Notes under the pieces: model-generated | Databases searched by the model: none | What the model was told of the DNA's origin: nothing | Seen by the model: the letters and a program-made list of their open reading frames with translations, nothing else | Program-made: the position numbers and the translations under genes | DNA from: Planctomycetota bacterium | GTDB lineage: Bacteria > Planctomycetota > MHYJ01 > JACPRB01 | Assembly: GCA_016200125.1 (NCBI GenBank) | Contig: JACQFK010000236.1 | Coordinates: 1-10,762 of the forward strand | Length of the DNA stretch: 10,762 nucleotides | Direction: 5' to 3' | In this document: piece after piece, positions 1 through 7,555 of the stretch | Layout of the letters: each line of letters begins with the position of its first letter | Position numbering within the stretch: the first letter of the stretch is position 1

Positions 1-1
1 C

Positions 2-1945
2 GCCGGGCTTCAGGAGTACTTGACCTCCCCCGAGCTCAACCACGCGGAGCCGGGCAAGCGGTCGGAGGGGCTGACGCCCGAGCGCCACCAGAAGCTCCTC
101 GAGCTGCTCATCCTGAAGATCTCCGAGGCGGGCGGCGCCCCGGTCGACGCGCTGCAGCTCTTCGCCTGCGCCCACTTGCAGGAGATCGCCGCGAAAAAGG
201 GCAAGATCGACCCCGCGCTCCTCCTGCAGGGGAGGTTCGCGAAGGGCCCCGTGTCGGACCTCTGGGGGCCCGCCGCCAGCGTCCAGCGCATCGAGATCGC
301 GGGGCTGCTGCTCAAACCGCCCGGCCTCTGGGTGCCGCGCGCGTCGGAGACGGCCGCGATCGCCGGCGACTTCCCCACGCGCTTCCTGGGCGCGCTTTGC
401 ACGATCAAGGACCAGACCTTCGACGCCCTCCCCGCAATCGACCGCTGGAAGAAGCTGGGCTCGGGCGGGCCCGATCCGGCGGCCTGGACGAAGCTCGGCG
501 AGGCGGTCGCCGACCGCATCAAGCAGGAGATGACCTGCGAGCTCTGCCTGGGCCAGGGCCGCTACGCCTGCAGCGCCTGCGGCGCGACGGGGGGGATGAT
601 CTGCGCCGCCTGCCGCGGCGTGGGCAAGGTCGTCGATCCGGCCGAAGGCACGAACGTCACCTGCAAGGCCTGCTCGGGCCGCCGCGCCCTGCTGACGGGA
701 AGCCACTACCGCCTGTTCATCGACCTCGGCCTCTGCGACCTCTGCGGCGGCACGGGCAGCCTGTTCACGGGCGTCGCCTTCCCCTGCCACGGATGCGACG
801 GCGCCGGCCGCGCGCTCGACGCCGTGATCAAGGACTTCGCGAAGCTGCCTCCCTGGGCGCTGAAGGGCCGCGAGGGACGCCTCCTCCACGCGACGCTCCG
901 CTGGCTCGCCCGCCACCAGTCGCCCGACGGCTCCTGGGGCGCGGCGGCCTGGTCGACGCACTGCCCCGAGCCGGGCTGCAAGGCGGCGCCCGCCGGCGTG
1001 ATGGAGATCGGCGTGACCTCGCTCACCCTCTGCGCATTCCTGAACGCCGGCTTCGGACCGGACAGCACGGTCGAGCTCGGCAACGTGCCCGTCGGCCCGC
1101 TGATCCGCAAGGCGATCGCGTGGCTGCTCTCCCAGCAGGCGCCCGAGGGGCTGGTCGCCCACGGCGCGTCCATCAAGCCGGTCTACGAGAACAACGTGGC
1201 CGCCTGGGCGCTCTTCACCGCGGCCCAGCTGATCCAGCCGGGGGAGAGCTTCACCGAGAAGGACCGGACGCAGCTGCGCGAGTCGGCCCTCCGCTCGCTC
1301 AAGTGGGCCCTGACCGCGCAGACCAAGGGCGGCGGCTGGGGCTACACCGTGGGGGCGAACAGCGACACCTGGGTGACCGCCTGGGGCGCCATGGCGATGC
1401 TGGCCGCGAAGGACGCCGGGGTGGAGCTCCCGAAGGTGAACACGGGCTACATCCTCCAGTGGCTCGATTCCGTGACGGACAAGAAGGACTTCCACCTGGG
1501 CTACGCGCCCGCACAGATGGGCAAGGTGAACCTCTCGGGCAACGAGGCCTACCACCATCACGACACGCTGAGCGCGCTGGGCAGCCTGGTGCGGCTGCAG
1601 CTCGAGGGCAAGCCGTCCTCGACCTACGCGGCGGCAGACAAACTCCTCGAGAAGGACCTGCCCAACCCCGACCCGATGCGCCGCGACTACTGCTACTGGT
1701 ACTTCGGCACGGTCTTCACCTCGTACCACGAGCAGCGCCGCGGCGCGCTGTGGACGCTCTGGACGCAGTCCTTCCTGCGCGAGGCGCTGTCGCTCCAGGA
1801 CTCGGCGGACACCTGCGCGCTCGGCTCCTTCACCGCCCAGGAGCGCTGGTCCGCGATGGGCGGCAAGGTCTACTCCTCGTCGATCAACGCGCTCACGCTC
1901 GCCCAGATCCTCAACCTGCGCCCCGCCCCGCCGGCGAAGAAGTAG
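2..1945 (+). CDS. CxxC-rich zinc-knuckle / squalene-cyclase-like toroid protein (5' partial)
   Basis: The reading frame is open to the left edge, so the gene probably starts outside the window. A TTG at 20 preceded by AGGAG (12-16) is a possible but weak internal start; residue numbers here count from it. Residues 173-259 carry six CxxC pairs (173/176, 184/187, 195/198, 215/218, 239/242, 256/259), several in the DnaJ-type CxxCxGxG form, and probably bind zinc. From about residue 290 to the end come repeats of the prenyltransferase/squalene-oxidase alpha-alpha toroid type, for example WLARHQSPDGSWG and a later GGGWGY. The DxDD acid of squalene-hopene cyclases is not visible, so cyclase activity is unlikely and a binding or scaffold role is more plausible. 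There is no J domain in the visible part. The true function is unknown. The domain reading is fairly secure; the location of the protein cannot be judged without its N-terminus. Confidence 0.85.
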   Translation, partial: AGLQEYLTSPELNHAEPGKRSEGLTPERHQKLLELLILKISEAGGAPVDALQLFACAHLQEIAAKKGKIDPALLLQGRFAKGPVSDLWGPAASVQRIEIAGLLLKPPGLWVPRASETAAIAGDFPTRFLGALCTIKDQTFDALPAIDRWKKLGSGGPDPAAWTKLGEAVADRIKQEMTCELCLGQGRYACSACGATGGMICAACRGVGKVVDPAEGTNVTCKACSGRRALLTGSHYRLFIDLGLCDLCGGTGSLFTGVAFPCHGCDGAGRALDAVIKDFAKLPPWALKGREGRLLHATLRWLARHQSPDGSWGAAAWSTHCPEPGCKAAPAGVMEIGVTSLTLCAFLNAGFGPDSTVELGNVPVGPLIRKAIAWLLSQQAPEGLVAHGASIKPVYENNVAAWALFTAAQLIQPGESFTEKDRTQLRESALRSLKWALTAQTKGGGWGYTVGANSDTWVTAWGAMAMLAAKDAGVELPKVNTGYILQWLDSVTDKKDFHLGYAPAQMGKVNLSGNEAYHHHDTLSALGSLVRLQLEGKPSSTYAAADKLLEKDLPNPDPMRRDYCYWYFGTVFTSYHEQRRGALWTLWTQSFLREALSLQDSADTCALGSFTAQERWSAMGGKVYSSSINALTLAQILNLRPAPPAKK

Positions 1946-2013
1946 CCTCTCCCGGCCATTCCGATTGGACTGAACCCTTTTCCACGCCATCCGTCTATCG
2001 AGGGATGATGGAT

Positions 2014-2019
2014 GGAGGG
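2014..2019 (+). promoter_or_regulatory. Ribosome binding site for the ARPP-1 lipoprotein
   Basis: GGAGGG lies 3 bases before the ATG at 2023. In-frame ATGs at 2005 and 2008 compete, with GAGGG ending at 2004 serving the latter. The 2023 start gives a standard lipoprotein signal (short basic n-region, hydrophobic core, lipobox) and is preferred, although the spacing is short. Confidence 0.45.
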
Positions 2020-2022
2020 CGC

Positions 2023-3102
2023 ATGAGGACGATCGGAGTCTTGACCCTGATCCTGTGCCTGGCGGCCTGCAGTTCCTCCGGGACCGTCGAAGGTCCCGTC
2101 ACCGCGCAGGAAGCGGCGACCCCGGAGAGACGGACCACAACGGTCGCCGGATGCCGGGTCTCCGGCCCCTACACGTTCGCGAATCTCGGCATCTTCCTGC
2201 TGCATGATCCGGGAGTCGCCCGGAACGGCCCCGACTACCTGATCCTCGAGGAGGCGCTGCAGGCGAAGACGCTTCTCGTGACCGAGAAGGGCGATGCGGG
2301 ACAGGTCAACACCCTGGAGGTCCAGAACTCCGGCGACCGGCCCGTGTTCCTGCAGGCGGGAGACACCGTCAAGGGAGGCAAGCAGGACCGGACGATCGCG
2401 GTCGATCTCGTCCTGCCGCCGCGGTCGGGCAAGCAGGACGTCGCCGCGTTCTGCGTCGAGCCGGGACGCTGGAGCGGCCGGCCGGGGACGGGAGCCGAGG
2501 GAGGCGCCCGCTATGCGAACGTTTTCGGCGCCGCCGGCGCTCCCGTGGCGACCCGGGAGCAGAAGCTCGCGGTGAAGCTGGCGCAGAATCAATCGAAGGT
2601 CTGGGAAGAGGGGCGCAAGGTGAACCGGGACCTCGCGGGAAAGGCCCCCTCGGATGACTCCCGCTCCGGAAGCGCCGGCAACGAATCCTACGTCCTCGCC
2701 GCGGAGAAGCCCGCCGTCGAAACCCGGATCCAGGCCTACGTCGACGCCCTGCTTAAGGTCGTGCAGGGCAGGGAGGACGCGGTGGGCATGGCCTGCGCGG
2801 TCAACGGAGAGGCGACCACGCTGGAACTCTACTCGGATCCCGGCCTCTTCCGGAAGCTCTGGCCGAAGCTGCTCCGGAGCGCGTCCCTGGAGGCCCTGTC
2901 GAAGGAGACGGGCGCGGCCCCGGGGCCTGAAGCGACCCCGGAGGATCTGAAGCGCCTGCTGGCGCAGGCCTCGGACGGGAAGACCCGCTCTCAGGACCTG
3001 CCGGAAGACGTGCGTCTGGAGACCATCGACTCCGCGAGGCGGGCGGTGTTCGAAACCCGCGTGAAGGGCCGGCTCCTTCACCGACAGGTCCTGACGAAGT
3101 AG
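2023..3102 (+). CDS. ARPP-1 domain lipoprotein
   Basis: This encodes a 359-residue secreted lipoprotein. The N-terminus MRTIGVLTLILCLAAC has the lipobox LAAC with Cys16. Ser at +2 suggests outer-membrane sorting. The body matches, from memory, the ARPP-1 domain family: NSGDRPVFLQAGDTVKGGKQ starts at residue 102, followed by a DRTI segment and FCVEPGRW (Cys144-Trp150). The C-terminal part also fits the family, with an alpha/beta stretch around GMACAVNGEATTLELYSDPG. ARPP-1 is a domain of unknown biochemistry named for its association with ARG and rhodanese-phosphatase proteins. No catalytic residues can be assigned. It follows the toroid gene on the same strand by 77 bases, so the two may be co-transcribed. 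Starts at 2005 or 2008 would add six or five residues. Confidence is high that the gene is real and good for the family. Confidence 0.85.
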   Translation: MRTIGVLTLILCLAACSSSGTVEGPVTAQEAATPERRTTTVAGCRVSGPYTFANLGIFLLHDPGVARNGPDYLILEEALQAKTLLVTEKGDAGQVNTLEVQNSGDRPVFLQAGDTVKGGKQDRTIAVDLVLPPRSGKQDVAAFCVEPGRWSGRPGTGAEGGARYANVFGAAGAPVATREQKLAVKLAQNQSKVWEEGRKVNRDLAGKAPSDDSRSGSAGNESYVLAAEKPAVETRIQAYVDALLKVVQGREDAVGMACAVNGEATTLELYSDPGLFRKLWPKLLRSASLEALSKETGAAPGPEATPEDLKRLLAQASDGKTRSQDLPEDVRLETIDSARRAVFETRVKGRLLHRQVLTK

Positions 3103-3118
3103 GGAGCCGCTCCTACTT
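3097..3118. terminator. Palindrome over two convergent stop codons, possible bidirectional terminator
   Basis: A seven-base-pair arm AAGTAGG (3097-3103) pairs perfectly with CCTACTT (3112-3118) around an 8-base centre, in which A3105 and T3111 could extend the stem past a bulged G. The left arm holds the TAG of the lipoprotein gene and the right arm the TAG of the convergent metalloprotease gene. No T-run follows on either strand, so it is not a canonical intrinsic terminator. Confidence 0.35.
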
Positions 3119-6100
3119 GAGCGCCTTGACGTAGGCGACCCACTCGCGCTGGATCGCCGGGAGGTCGGCGCCCGTGAACACCGCGCGCGCCTCCGCCGCC
3201 GAGCGGGTCTCCTTCAGCACCTTGAGGTAGCGGTCGAGCAGCGGCTTGTAGCGGCCGCCCTTCCCCTGCATGAGGAAGTGGACCATGCTCCAGGCCTGCG
3301 CGTACTGCAGCTCGGGGAAGAGCGTGTAGAACTGCTCCTTCGACTCCCAGAACACGAAGTCGAAGGGGAAGCCCTCCCAGCCCGTGTCGAGAGCCGCCTG
3401 CAGGTTGTTGAGGCGCCCCTTCAGGATCCCGCCCGTCGAGACCACGCGGCCGCCGGCGACCTCCACTCCCGACACGTACTCCGCCATCCCCTCGTCCAGC
3501 CAGGTCGGCACCGAGGGCAGGATCGCGTGGAGGTGCTCGTGGAAGGCCTCGTGCGTCATCGTCTGCAGCGTCTCCTCCTCCGACTCCGCGCGGAAGAAGA
3601 GCAGCTGCTGGAACTGGTTGAAGAAGACCCCCGCCGTGTGCTCGAGGCGGTCCTCCGACGTGAAGTCGGCGTAGACGTAGTAGCTCTCCGGCGTGTCGCA
3701 GATGAACACGATGGGCTTGCGCGCCCGCGTCTCCGTTCCCGAGACGATCTGGCCGAAATAGGCCTTCACCGCGCTCAGGTGGTCCGCGTACTTCTGGGTC
3801 CGCTCCTTCACCCGCTTGTCGAGATCCTCCTTCTTTCCTTTCTTAGCGAGCCGCGGCGACTCCGCACGGACCAGGTAGCCCGGCGTCTCGACCGCCACCG
3901 TCCCCGACCAGCGCGGGCCCGCCACGACGTTCCGCAGCCGCTTCGCCGAGCGGCGCACGAAGAGGTCGCCGGGCTCCAGCCGCCGCGCGAGCTCCAGCTC
4001 CGCGACCGCGTCCGCGTCGCGCCCCGCATAGTACTGGAGCAGCGCCCGCGTGAGCCGCGCCCGCGCGAGGTCCGGCACCAGCGCGAGCGAGGCCTCGATC
4101 TCCTTCCCGGCCTCCTCGTACTTCCCCTCGGTCACCAGCAGATCGGCCCGCGCCACGCGGGCCTCGACGAAGCCCTCCTGGTTCGCCAGCGCCTCGACCA
4201 GGTCGCGCATCGCGCCCGCGACGTCTCCCTCGGCGAACCTCCACTCGGCGCGGTAGTAGTAGGTCAGCGGGAACCAGGGCGCCTCGCGGACCGCGTCCTC
4301 CATCGACTGGCGGACCTGGCCCCAGAGACGCGAGATCGCCTCGTCGGTCTTCGCCTTCTCGAGCTGCTTGAGGGACGCGCGTCCCGCCGCGTAGGCCTTC
4401 GCGACCTTGGGCGGGACCAGCGCGCCCAGCTCCGCCTCCAGCGGCAGCGGCGTGGTCATCCCGTCGCCGAAGCTCCGCTCGCCGTGCGCCCCGGTGGCCG
4501 CCCGTTCCGCCCTCGTCGTCCGCCGCTCCTTCGAAAGCTCCGCCTCGATGATCGTCAGCCGCTCCGACTGGAGCCGCCGGATCCACTCGGGCGACGCGCG
4601 GCCCTCGAACTTGAGCGACCGGTACGAGACGGAGACCTTCCCCTCCTGGAAGGCCCAGGCGCCGGCGACCGGCTGGAACATCGTGAACTCGGCCAGCGGC
4701 CCCGTCCACAGCGTCACGCCGCCCACGCGCAGCTCCGCGCGGCCGGCCTCGACGCCCAGTTCGATCGCGCCGCTGCGGCCGTTCAGCCCGCCCTCCCCCA
4801 CGATCTCGGGCTTGCCCCGCGTACGGAGCCGCGACAGGCGGAAGCCGCGGTCGGGCTGGACGAGCGCGATGAGGAGATCGGGATCGCCGGGCGTCACTTC
4901 GCAGGCGACCCCGACGACGTAGCCCGCGCCGTAGATGTCGCGGGGCTCGGCGGTCACCCGGATCCGCCCGCTGAACTTCAGCTCGCCGGGCATCGCCCAG
5001 AAGAGCCCCTCTCCCTCCAGGGCCAGGGCGCCCGCGCCCGGCGCCGCCTTCGTCTCCGACGAGAGCTTGAAATCCTTCGCCTCCGCCGCGGTCCGGAAGT
5101 CGTAGCGGATCGAGAGCGTCTCGCCCTGCAGGTCGGCCTGACCGCGGAGCGTGCCGACGCCGCCGCTCAGCCGGCCGAGATCGGGGACGAGATCGGCGAT
5201 CGACCGGTCGAGCTTCACCGCCAGGTCGAAGAGCGATTTCGCGGCGTCGAAGGCCCCGCGGCGGACGGCCATCCGGCCCGCCTCCAGGAGCTCGGCGGGC
5301 TTCGCCGGATCGGGCAGGTCCGCGACGATGCGGCTGAAGACGTCCGGGGGCAGTTCGTCCAGCGAGAGCGTCAGCTCGAGCCGGTCGCCGCCGAGGCTGA
5401 CCGTCCGGCCGTTGTATTTCGTGACGCGGAGCAGGTCGTCCATCTTCACGCCGAGCTGGGCGATCGGGATCGGCTTCTTCTGGGTCCGCTCCTTCAGCCG
5501 CGCCTCCCAGGACGAGAGTCGGGCCTTCTCCTCGGCGGCGTCCAGGGCGATCTGGCGCTGGACCTCCCCGACCCGCGCAAGGGCCGCCGGGCGGCGGCTT
5601 TCGAACTTCTGCTTGAGGAGCCCGAGCGCGCGGATCAGCTTGAACTCGGCCAGGGCGCTCTCCGCCTCGGCGCGGACCGCGACCTGCGCGGAGCCCGTCC
5701 AGGGCGCGAGCGCCGCCGCGGCGTCCGTCGAGAAGTCGCCCTTCTTGTAGGCGGCGGCCACCTTCGTCCGCATCTCCTCAAACGCGATCAGCTCCTCGAT
5801 CTGGGCGAGCAGCTTCTTCAGGTCGGCGGCGTGGTCGCCCGTGACGTCGAGCTCCTCCGGAACCCTCCAGCCCTGGAGCAGCGTGCGGGCCTCGCGCGGC
5901 TCGTGGGCGCCCAGGAGATCGCGCACCTTCTCGTGGACCGGATGCCAGAGGACGCGGTACTCCTTGGTGGCGGCGCCCTGGATCCGCTCCATCTGCTCGC
6001 GGATCTCCTCGAGCGCCTCGGGCGGCGCCTCCCGGCGGAACTCGTCCCAGGCGAGATGGAGGCTGCGGAAGGACCGCGGCGCCGCCTCTTCGCGCGCGGC

Positions 6101-6427
6101 CAGCTCCTTCATCCGCTGCGCGGGCGTCTTCGGAACGGATCTGGCCGGCGCCGCCTTCGGCCGGGGAGGCGCCTTCGCCACGGGCTCGGGGGGCGGGGGC
6201 GGAGGAGGCCCGCCGCTGCGGGCGATCGAGACCACGATCAGCGCGAGGAAGATCCCGCCGAGGCAGCCGATGAGGACATACAGCTTCAGCCGCTTGACCT
6301 TGAGCGCCTCGACCTCTCCCGCGACGGAGGGACGCGGAGGAGCCTGAAGCCGGGGCAGCCGCTGCGGCGACGGCGGATCCTCGTCGATGGAGCGCCAGTC
6401 ACGTCCTGGGTCGTGGTGACGGGACAT
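3113..6427 (-). CDS. Membrane-anchored TPR protein with C-terminal HExxH peptidase domain (DUF1570-like)
   Basis: The protein has 1104 residues. A basic cytoplasmic N-tail (1-48) precedes one membrane segment (about 49-69) and a Pro/Ala-rich linker (74-100), so most of the chain should be outside the inner membrane. Charged helical stretches follow, then a beta-rich region at roughly 430-620 that resembles a concanavalin-like jelly roll, then TPR-like helices (about 717-835). The C-terminal domain has HEAFH (959-963) and WLDEGMAEY (976-984). By analogy with gluzincins, His959 and His963 bind zinc, Glu960 is the general base and Glu979 is the third ligand, 16 residues after His963. This arrangement fits DUF1570/peptidase-MA-like proteins abundant in planctomycetes. 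The substrate is unknown. The ATG at 6427 is the only sensible start, giving the anchor directly. The gene is convergent with the ARPP-1 lipoprotein gene and 45 bases from the operon on its other side. Confidence 0.88.
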   Translation of the reverse strand: MSRHHDPGRDWRSIDEDPPSPQRLPRLQAPPRPSVAGEVEALKVKRLKLYVLIGCLGGIFLALIVVSIARSGGPPPPPPPEPVAKAPPRPKAAPARSVPKTPAQRMKELAAREEAAPRSFRSLHLAWDEFRREAPPEALEEIREQMERIQGAATKEYRVLWHPVHEKVRDLLGAHEPREARTLLQGWRVPEELDVTGDHAADLKKLLAQIEELIAFEEMRTKVAAAYKKGDFSTDAAAALAPWTGSAQVAVRAEAESALAEFKLIRALGLLKQKFESRRPAALARVGEVQRQIALDAAEEKARLSSWEARLKERTQKKPIPIAQLGVKMDDLLRVTKYNGRTVSLGGDRLELTLSLDELPPDVFSRIVADLPDPAKPAELLEAGRMAVRRGAFDAAKSLFDLAVKLDRSIADLVPDLGRLSGGVGTLRGQADLQGETLSIRYDFRTAAEAKDFKLSSETKAAPGAGALALEGEGLFWAMPGELKFSGRIRVTAEPRDIYGAGYVVGVACEVTPGDPDLLIALVQPDRGFRLSRLRTRGKPEIVGEGGLNGRSGAIELGVEAGRAELRVGGVTLWTGPLAEFTMFQPVAGAWAFQEGKVSVSYRSLKFEGRASPEWIRRLQSERLTIIEAELSKERRTTRAERAATGAHGERSFGDGMTTPLPLEAELGALVPPKVAKAYAAGRASLKQLEKAKTDEAISRLWGQVRQSMEDAVREAPWFPLTYYYRAEWRFAEGDVAGAMRDLVEALANQEGFVEARVARADLLVTEGKYEEAGKEIEASLALVPDLARARLTRALLQYYAGRDADAVAELELARRLEPGDLFVRRSAKRLRNVVAGPRWSGTVAVETPGYLVRAESPRLAKKGKKEDLDKRVKERTQKYADHLSAVKAYFGQIVSGTETRARKPIVFICDTPESYYVYADFTSEDRLEHTAGVFFNQFQQLLFFRAESEEETLQTMTHEAFHEHLHAILPSVPTWLDEGMAEYVSGVEVAGGRVVSTGGILKGRLNNLQAALDTGWEGFPFDFVFWESKEQFYTLFPELQYAQAWSMVHFLMQGKGGRYKPLLDRYLKVLKETRSAAEARAVFTGADLPAIQREWVAYVKALK

Positions 6428-6449
6428 CCAACCCTAACCCCCTGGTCGG

Positions 6450-6455
6450 AGTATA
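6450..6455 (-). promoter_or_regulatory. Candidate -10 element for the metalloprotease gene
   Basis: TATACT on the minus strand, one base from the TATAAT consensus, stands out in GC-rich DNA 22 bases before the ATG at 6427. The sequence 16-18 bases further upstream does not resemble TTGACA, and there is no TG extension. It would give the gene its own promoter with a short leader instead of read-through from the cofactor operon. Confidence 0.35.
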
Positions 6456-6472
6456 CCCCGGCGCGCCGCCCG

Positions 6473-7270
6473 CTACTTCTTCTCCCGGCAGACGAGACAG
6501 TGAAGGTTGCGCTGGAGCTTCACCGTGCGGAAGGACATGTCGCGCAGGTCGGCGACCAGCAGGCGGCCCAGGAGCGGCTCGCCGAGCCCCGAGAGCACCT
6601 TGATCGCCTCCATCGCCGCCAGCGACCCGATCGCCAGGGCCACCGCGCCGAAGACCGGGAACTGCCGCTTCCAGCCCGGCGGATCTCCGGGATAGAGGCA
6701 GGTGAGGCAGGGCGTCCGGCCCGGGAGGATCGTCGTGAGCTGAGCCTCGAGCTCGAACATCGCCGAGTCGACCATCGGCTTCCCCTGCTCCACCGCCGCC
6801 CGGTTGAGCAGGAAGCGTTCGCGGAACAGAGGAGCGGCGTCGACGACCAGGTCCGCGGCCGAAACGAGACGGTCAACGTTGTCCTCGCCGATGTTCTCGT
6901 TGACGGTCTCGACGGCGAGGCGCGGGTTCAGGGCCTTGAGCCGGCGGGCGGCCGACTCGACGCGCGGCTTGCCCAGCCAGTCGGCGGTCATGAGCGTCTG
7001 CCGGTTGAGGTCGCTCGCCCTCACATTGCCCTCGTGGGCGAGGATGAGGCGCCCGATTCCGGCGGCCGCCAGCGCGGTGGCGACGGCGCCGCCGACTCCT
7101 CCCACGCGGCTGATCAGCACCGAGGCCGACTTGAGCGACTTCTGGCCTTCCTCGCCGAAGCCCGCCACCGTGAGCTGCCACTCGTAGACGGAGCGCTCCT
7201 CCGAGGAGAGCGGCCGCCGCGTGCGCGCGTTGCCCAGGCGCCGGGTCGACCTTATGTCGGTGTTGCCCAC
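6473..7270 (-). CDS. Divergent MoeB/ThiF/HesA-family E1-like protein
   Basis: 265 residues starting with GTG; an AGGG overlapping the stop of the upstream sulfur-carrier gene lies 4 bases before it. The family normally adenylates the C-terminal glycine of a MoaD or ThiS sulfur carrier. The fold is clear: YEWQ...GFGEEGQKSL, a nucleotide loop SRVGGVGG (54-61), DLNRQ with Arg90, and CLTC (188/191) with CLVC (258/261) as the structural zinc site. By eye against MoeB, several active-site positions differ: Trp31 for the Arg of RYxRQ, Arg for the first Gly of GxGGxG, Arg103 for the Lys of GxPK, Pro147 for the Mg-binding Asp of the TDN motif, and no Cys in the stretch KRQFPVFGA (201-209), where MoeB/ThiF proteins usually have one. 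The zinc cysteines and the arginine finger remain, so it is a coherent variant and not a decayed gene. Position right after the carrier gene makes that protein its likely partner. Whether it is catalytically active is open. Confidence 0.85.
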   Translation of the reverse strand: MGNTDIRSTRRLGNARTRRPLSSEERSVYEWQLTVAGFGEEGQKSLKSASVLISRVGGVGGAVATALAAAGIGRLILAHEGNVRASDLNRQTLMTADWLGKPRVESAARRLKALNPRLAVETVNENIGEDNVDRLVSAADLVVDAAPLFRERFLLNRAAVEQGKPMVDSAMFELEAQLTTILPGRTPCLTCLYPGDPPGWKRQFPVFGAVALAIGSLAAMEAIKVLSGLGEPLLGRLLVADLRDMSFRTVKLQRNLHCLVCREKK

Positions 7271-7276
7271 GTCGCC

Positions 7277-7555
7277 CTATCCGCCTGAGATGGGGGTGAT
7301 GATCGTCACCGTCTCGCCGGCGGCCACTTTCCGGTGGTCGCCCGGGCGGACCTGGTCGTCGCCGACCGCGACGAGGAGCGACGGGTGGGGGCAGCCGTTG
7401 GCGTCGAGCGCGAGGCGGCGGAAGGCGGAGCCGTGCTGGCGGGCGAGGCGGACCACGAGGTCGTGGATCGTGGTGGGCTCGTCGAGGTCCAGCTCCTCCG
7501 ACGACAGCCCCGTGGCCACGCGCGCCTGCGCCGCGTACTTCACGGTGACCTTCAT
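7277..7555 (-). CDS. MoaD/ThiS-like ubiquitin-fold sulfur carrier
   Basis: A 92-residue protein with the beta-grasp pattern of MoaD: MKVTVKYAAQARVATG at the N-terminus, a helix around DLVVRLARQHG (32-42), VAVGDDQV (63-70), then GETVTIITPISGG at the C-terminus. The terminal Gly91-Gly92 is the conjugating tail, which in the family is adenylated by an E1, thiocarboxylated and used as sulfur donor for molybdopterin or tungstopterin dithiolene formation. The start ATG overlaps the stop of the ABC ATPase gene by 4 bases (ATGA), with AGGAG (7564-7568) 8 bases upstream, so translation is probably coupled. The E1-like gene follows after 6 bases. A role as ThiS (thiazole) or in another sulfur transfer cannot be excluded from sequence alone; the molybdate-type transporter next door favours a pterin-cofactor role. 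Confidence 0.87.
   Translation of the reverse strand: MKVTVKYAAQARVATGLSSEELDLDEPTTIHDLVVRLARQHGSAFRRLALDANGCPHPSLLVAVGDDQVRPGDHRKVAAGETVTIITPISGG

Noticed and set aside
1965..1999. TTGGAC (1965-1970) with TCTATC (1994-1999) as a promoter for the lipoprotein gene
   Set aside because: The spacing is 23 bases, too long for a normal -35/-10 pair, and the second box is a poor match.
397..2022. Upstream extension of the ARPP-1 lipoprotein frame through the toroid gene
   Set aside because: The extension is Arg/Gly/Pro-rich shadow sequence; the lipoprotein signal at 2023 marks the true N-terminus.
1870..3081. A 403-residue minus-strand open frame across the ARPP-1 gene
   Set aside because: Arg-rich shadow composition without motifs, antisense to a gene with a clear signal peptide and domain.
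6459..6468. GC palindrome CGGCGCGCCG downstream of the E1-like gene as a terminator
   Set aside because: It has no loop and no T-run, and such GC palindromes are frequent by chance in DNA of this composition.
3278..7288. A 1336-residue open frame on the plus strand, opposite the metallopeptidase and E1-like genes
   Set aside because: Low-complexity Arg/Leu/Glu composition, no domain motif, and full antisense overlap with two well-supported genes; long stop-free antisense frames are expected at this GC content.
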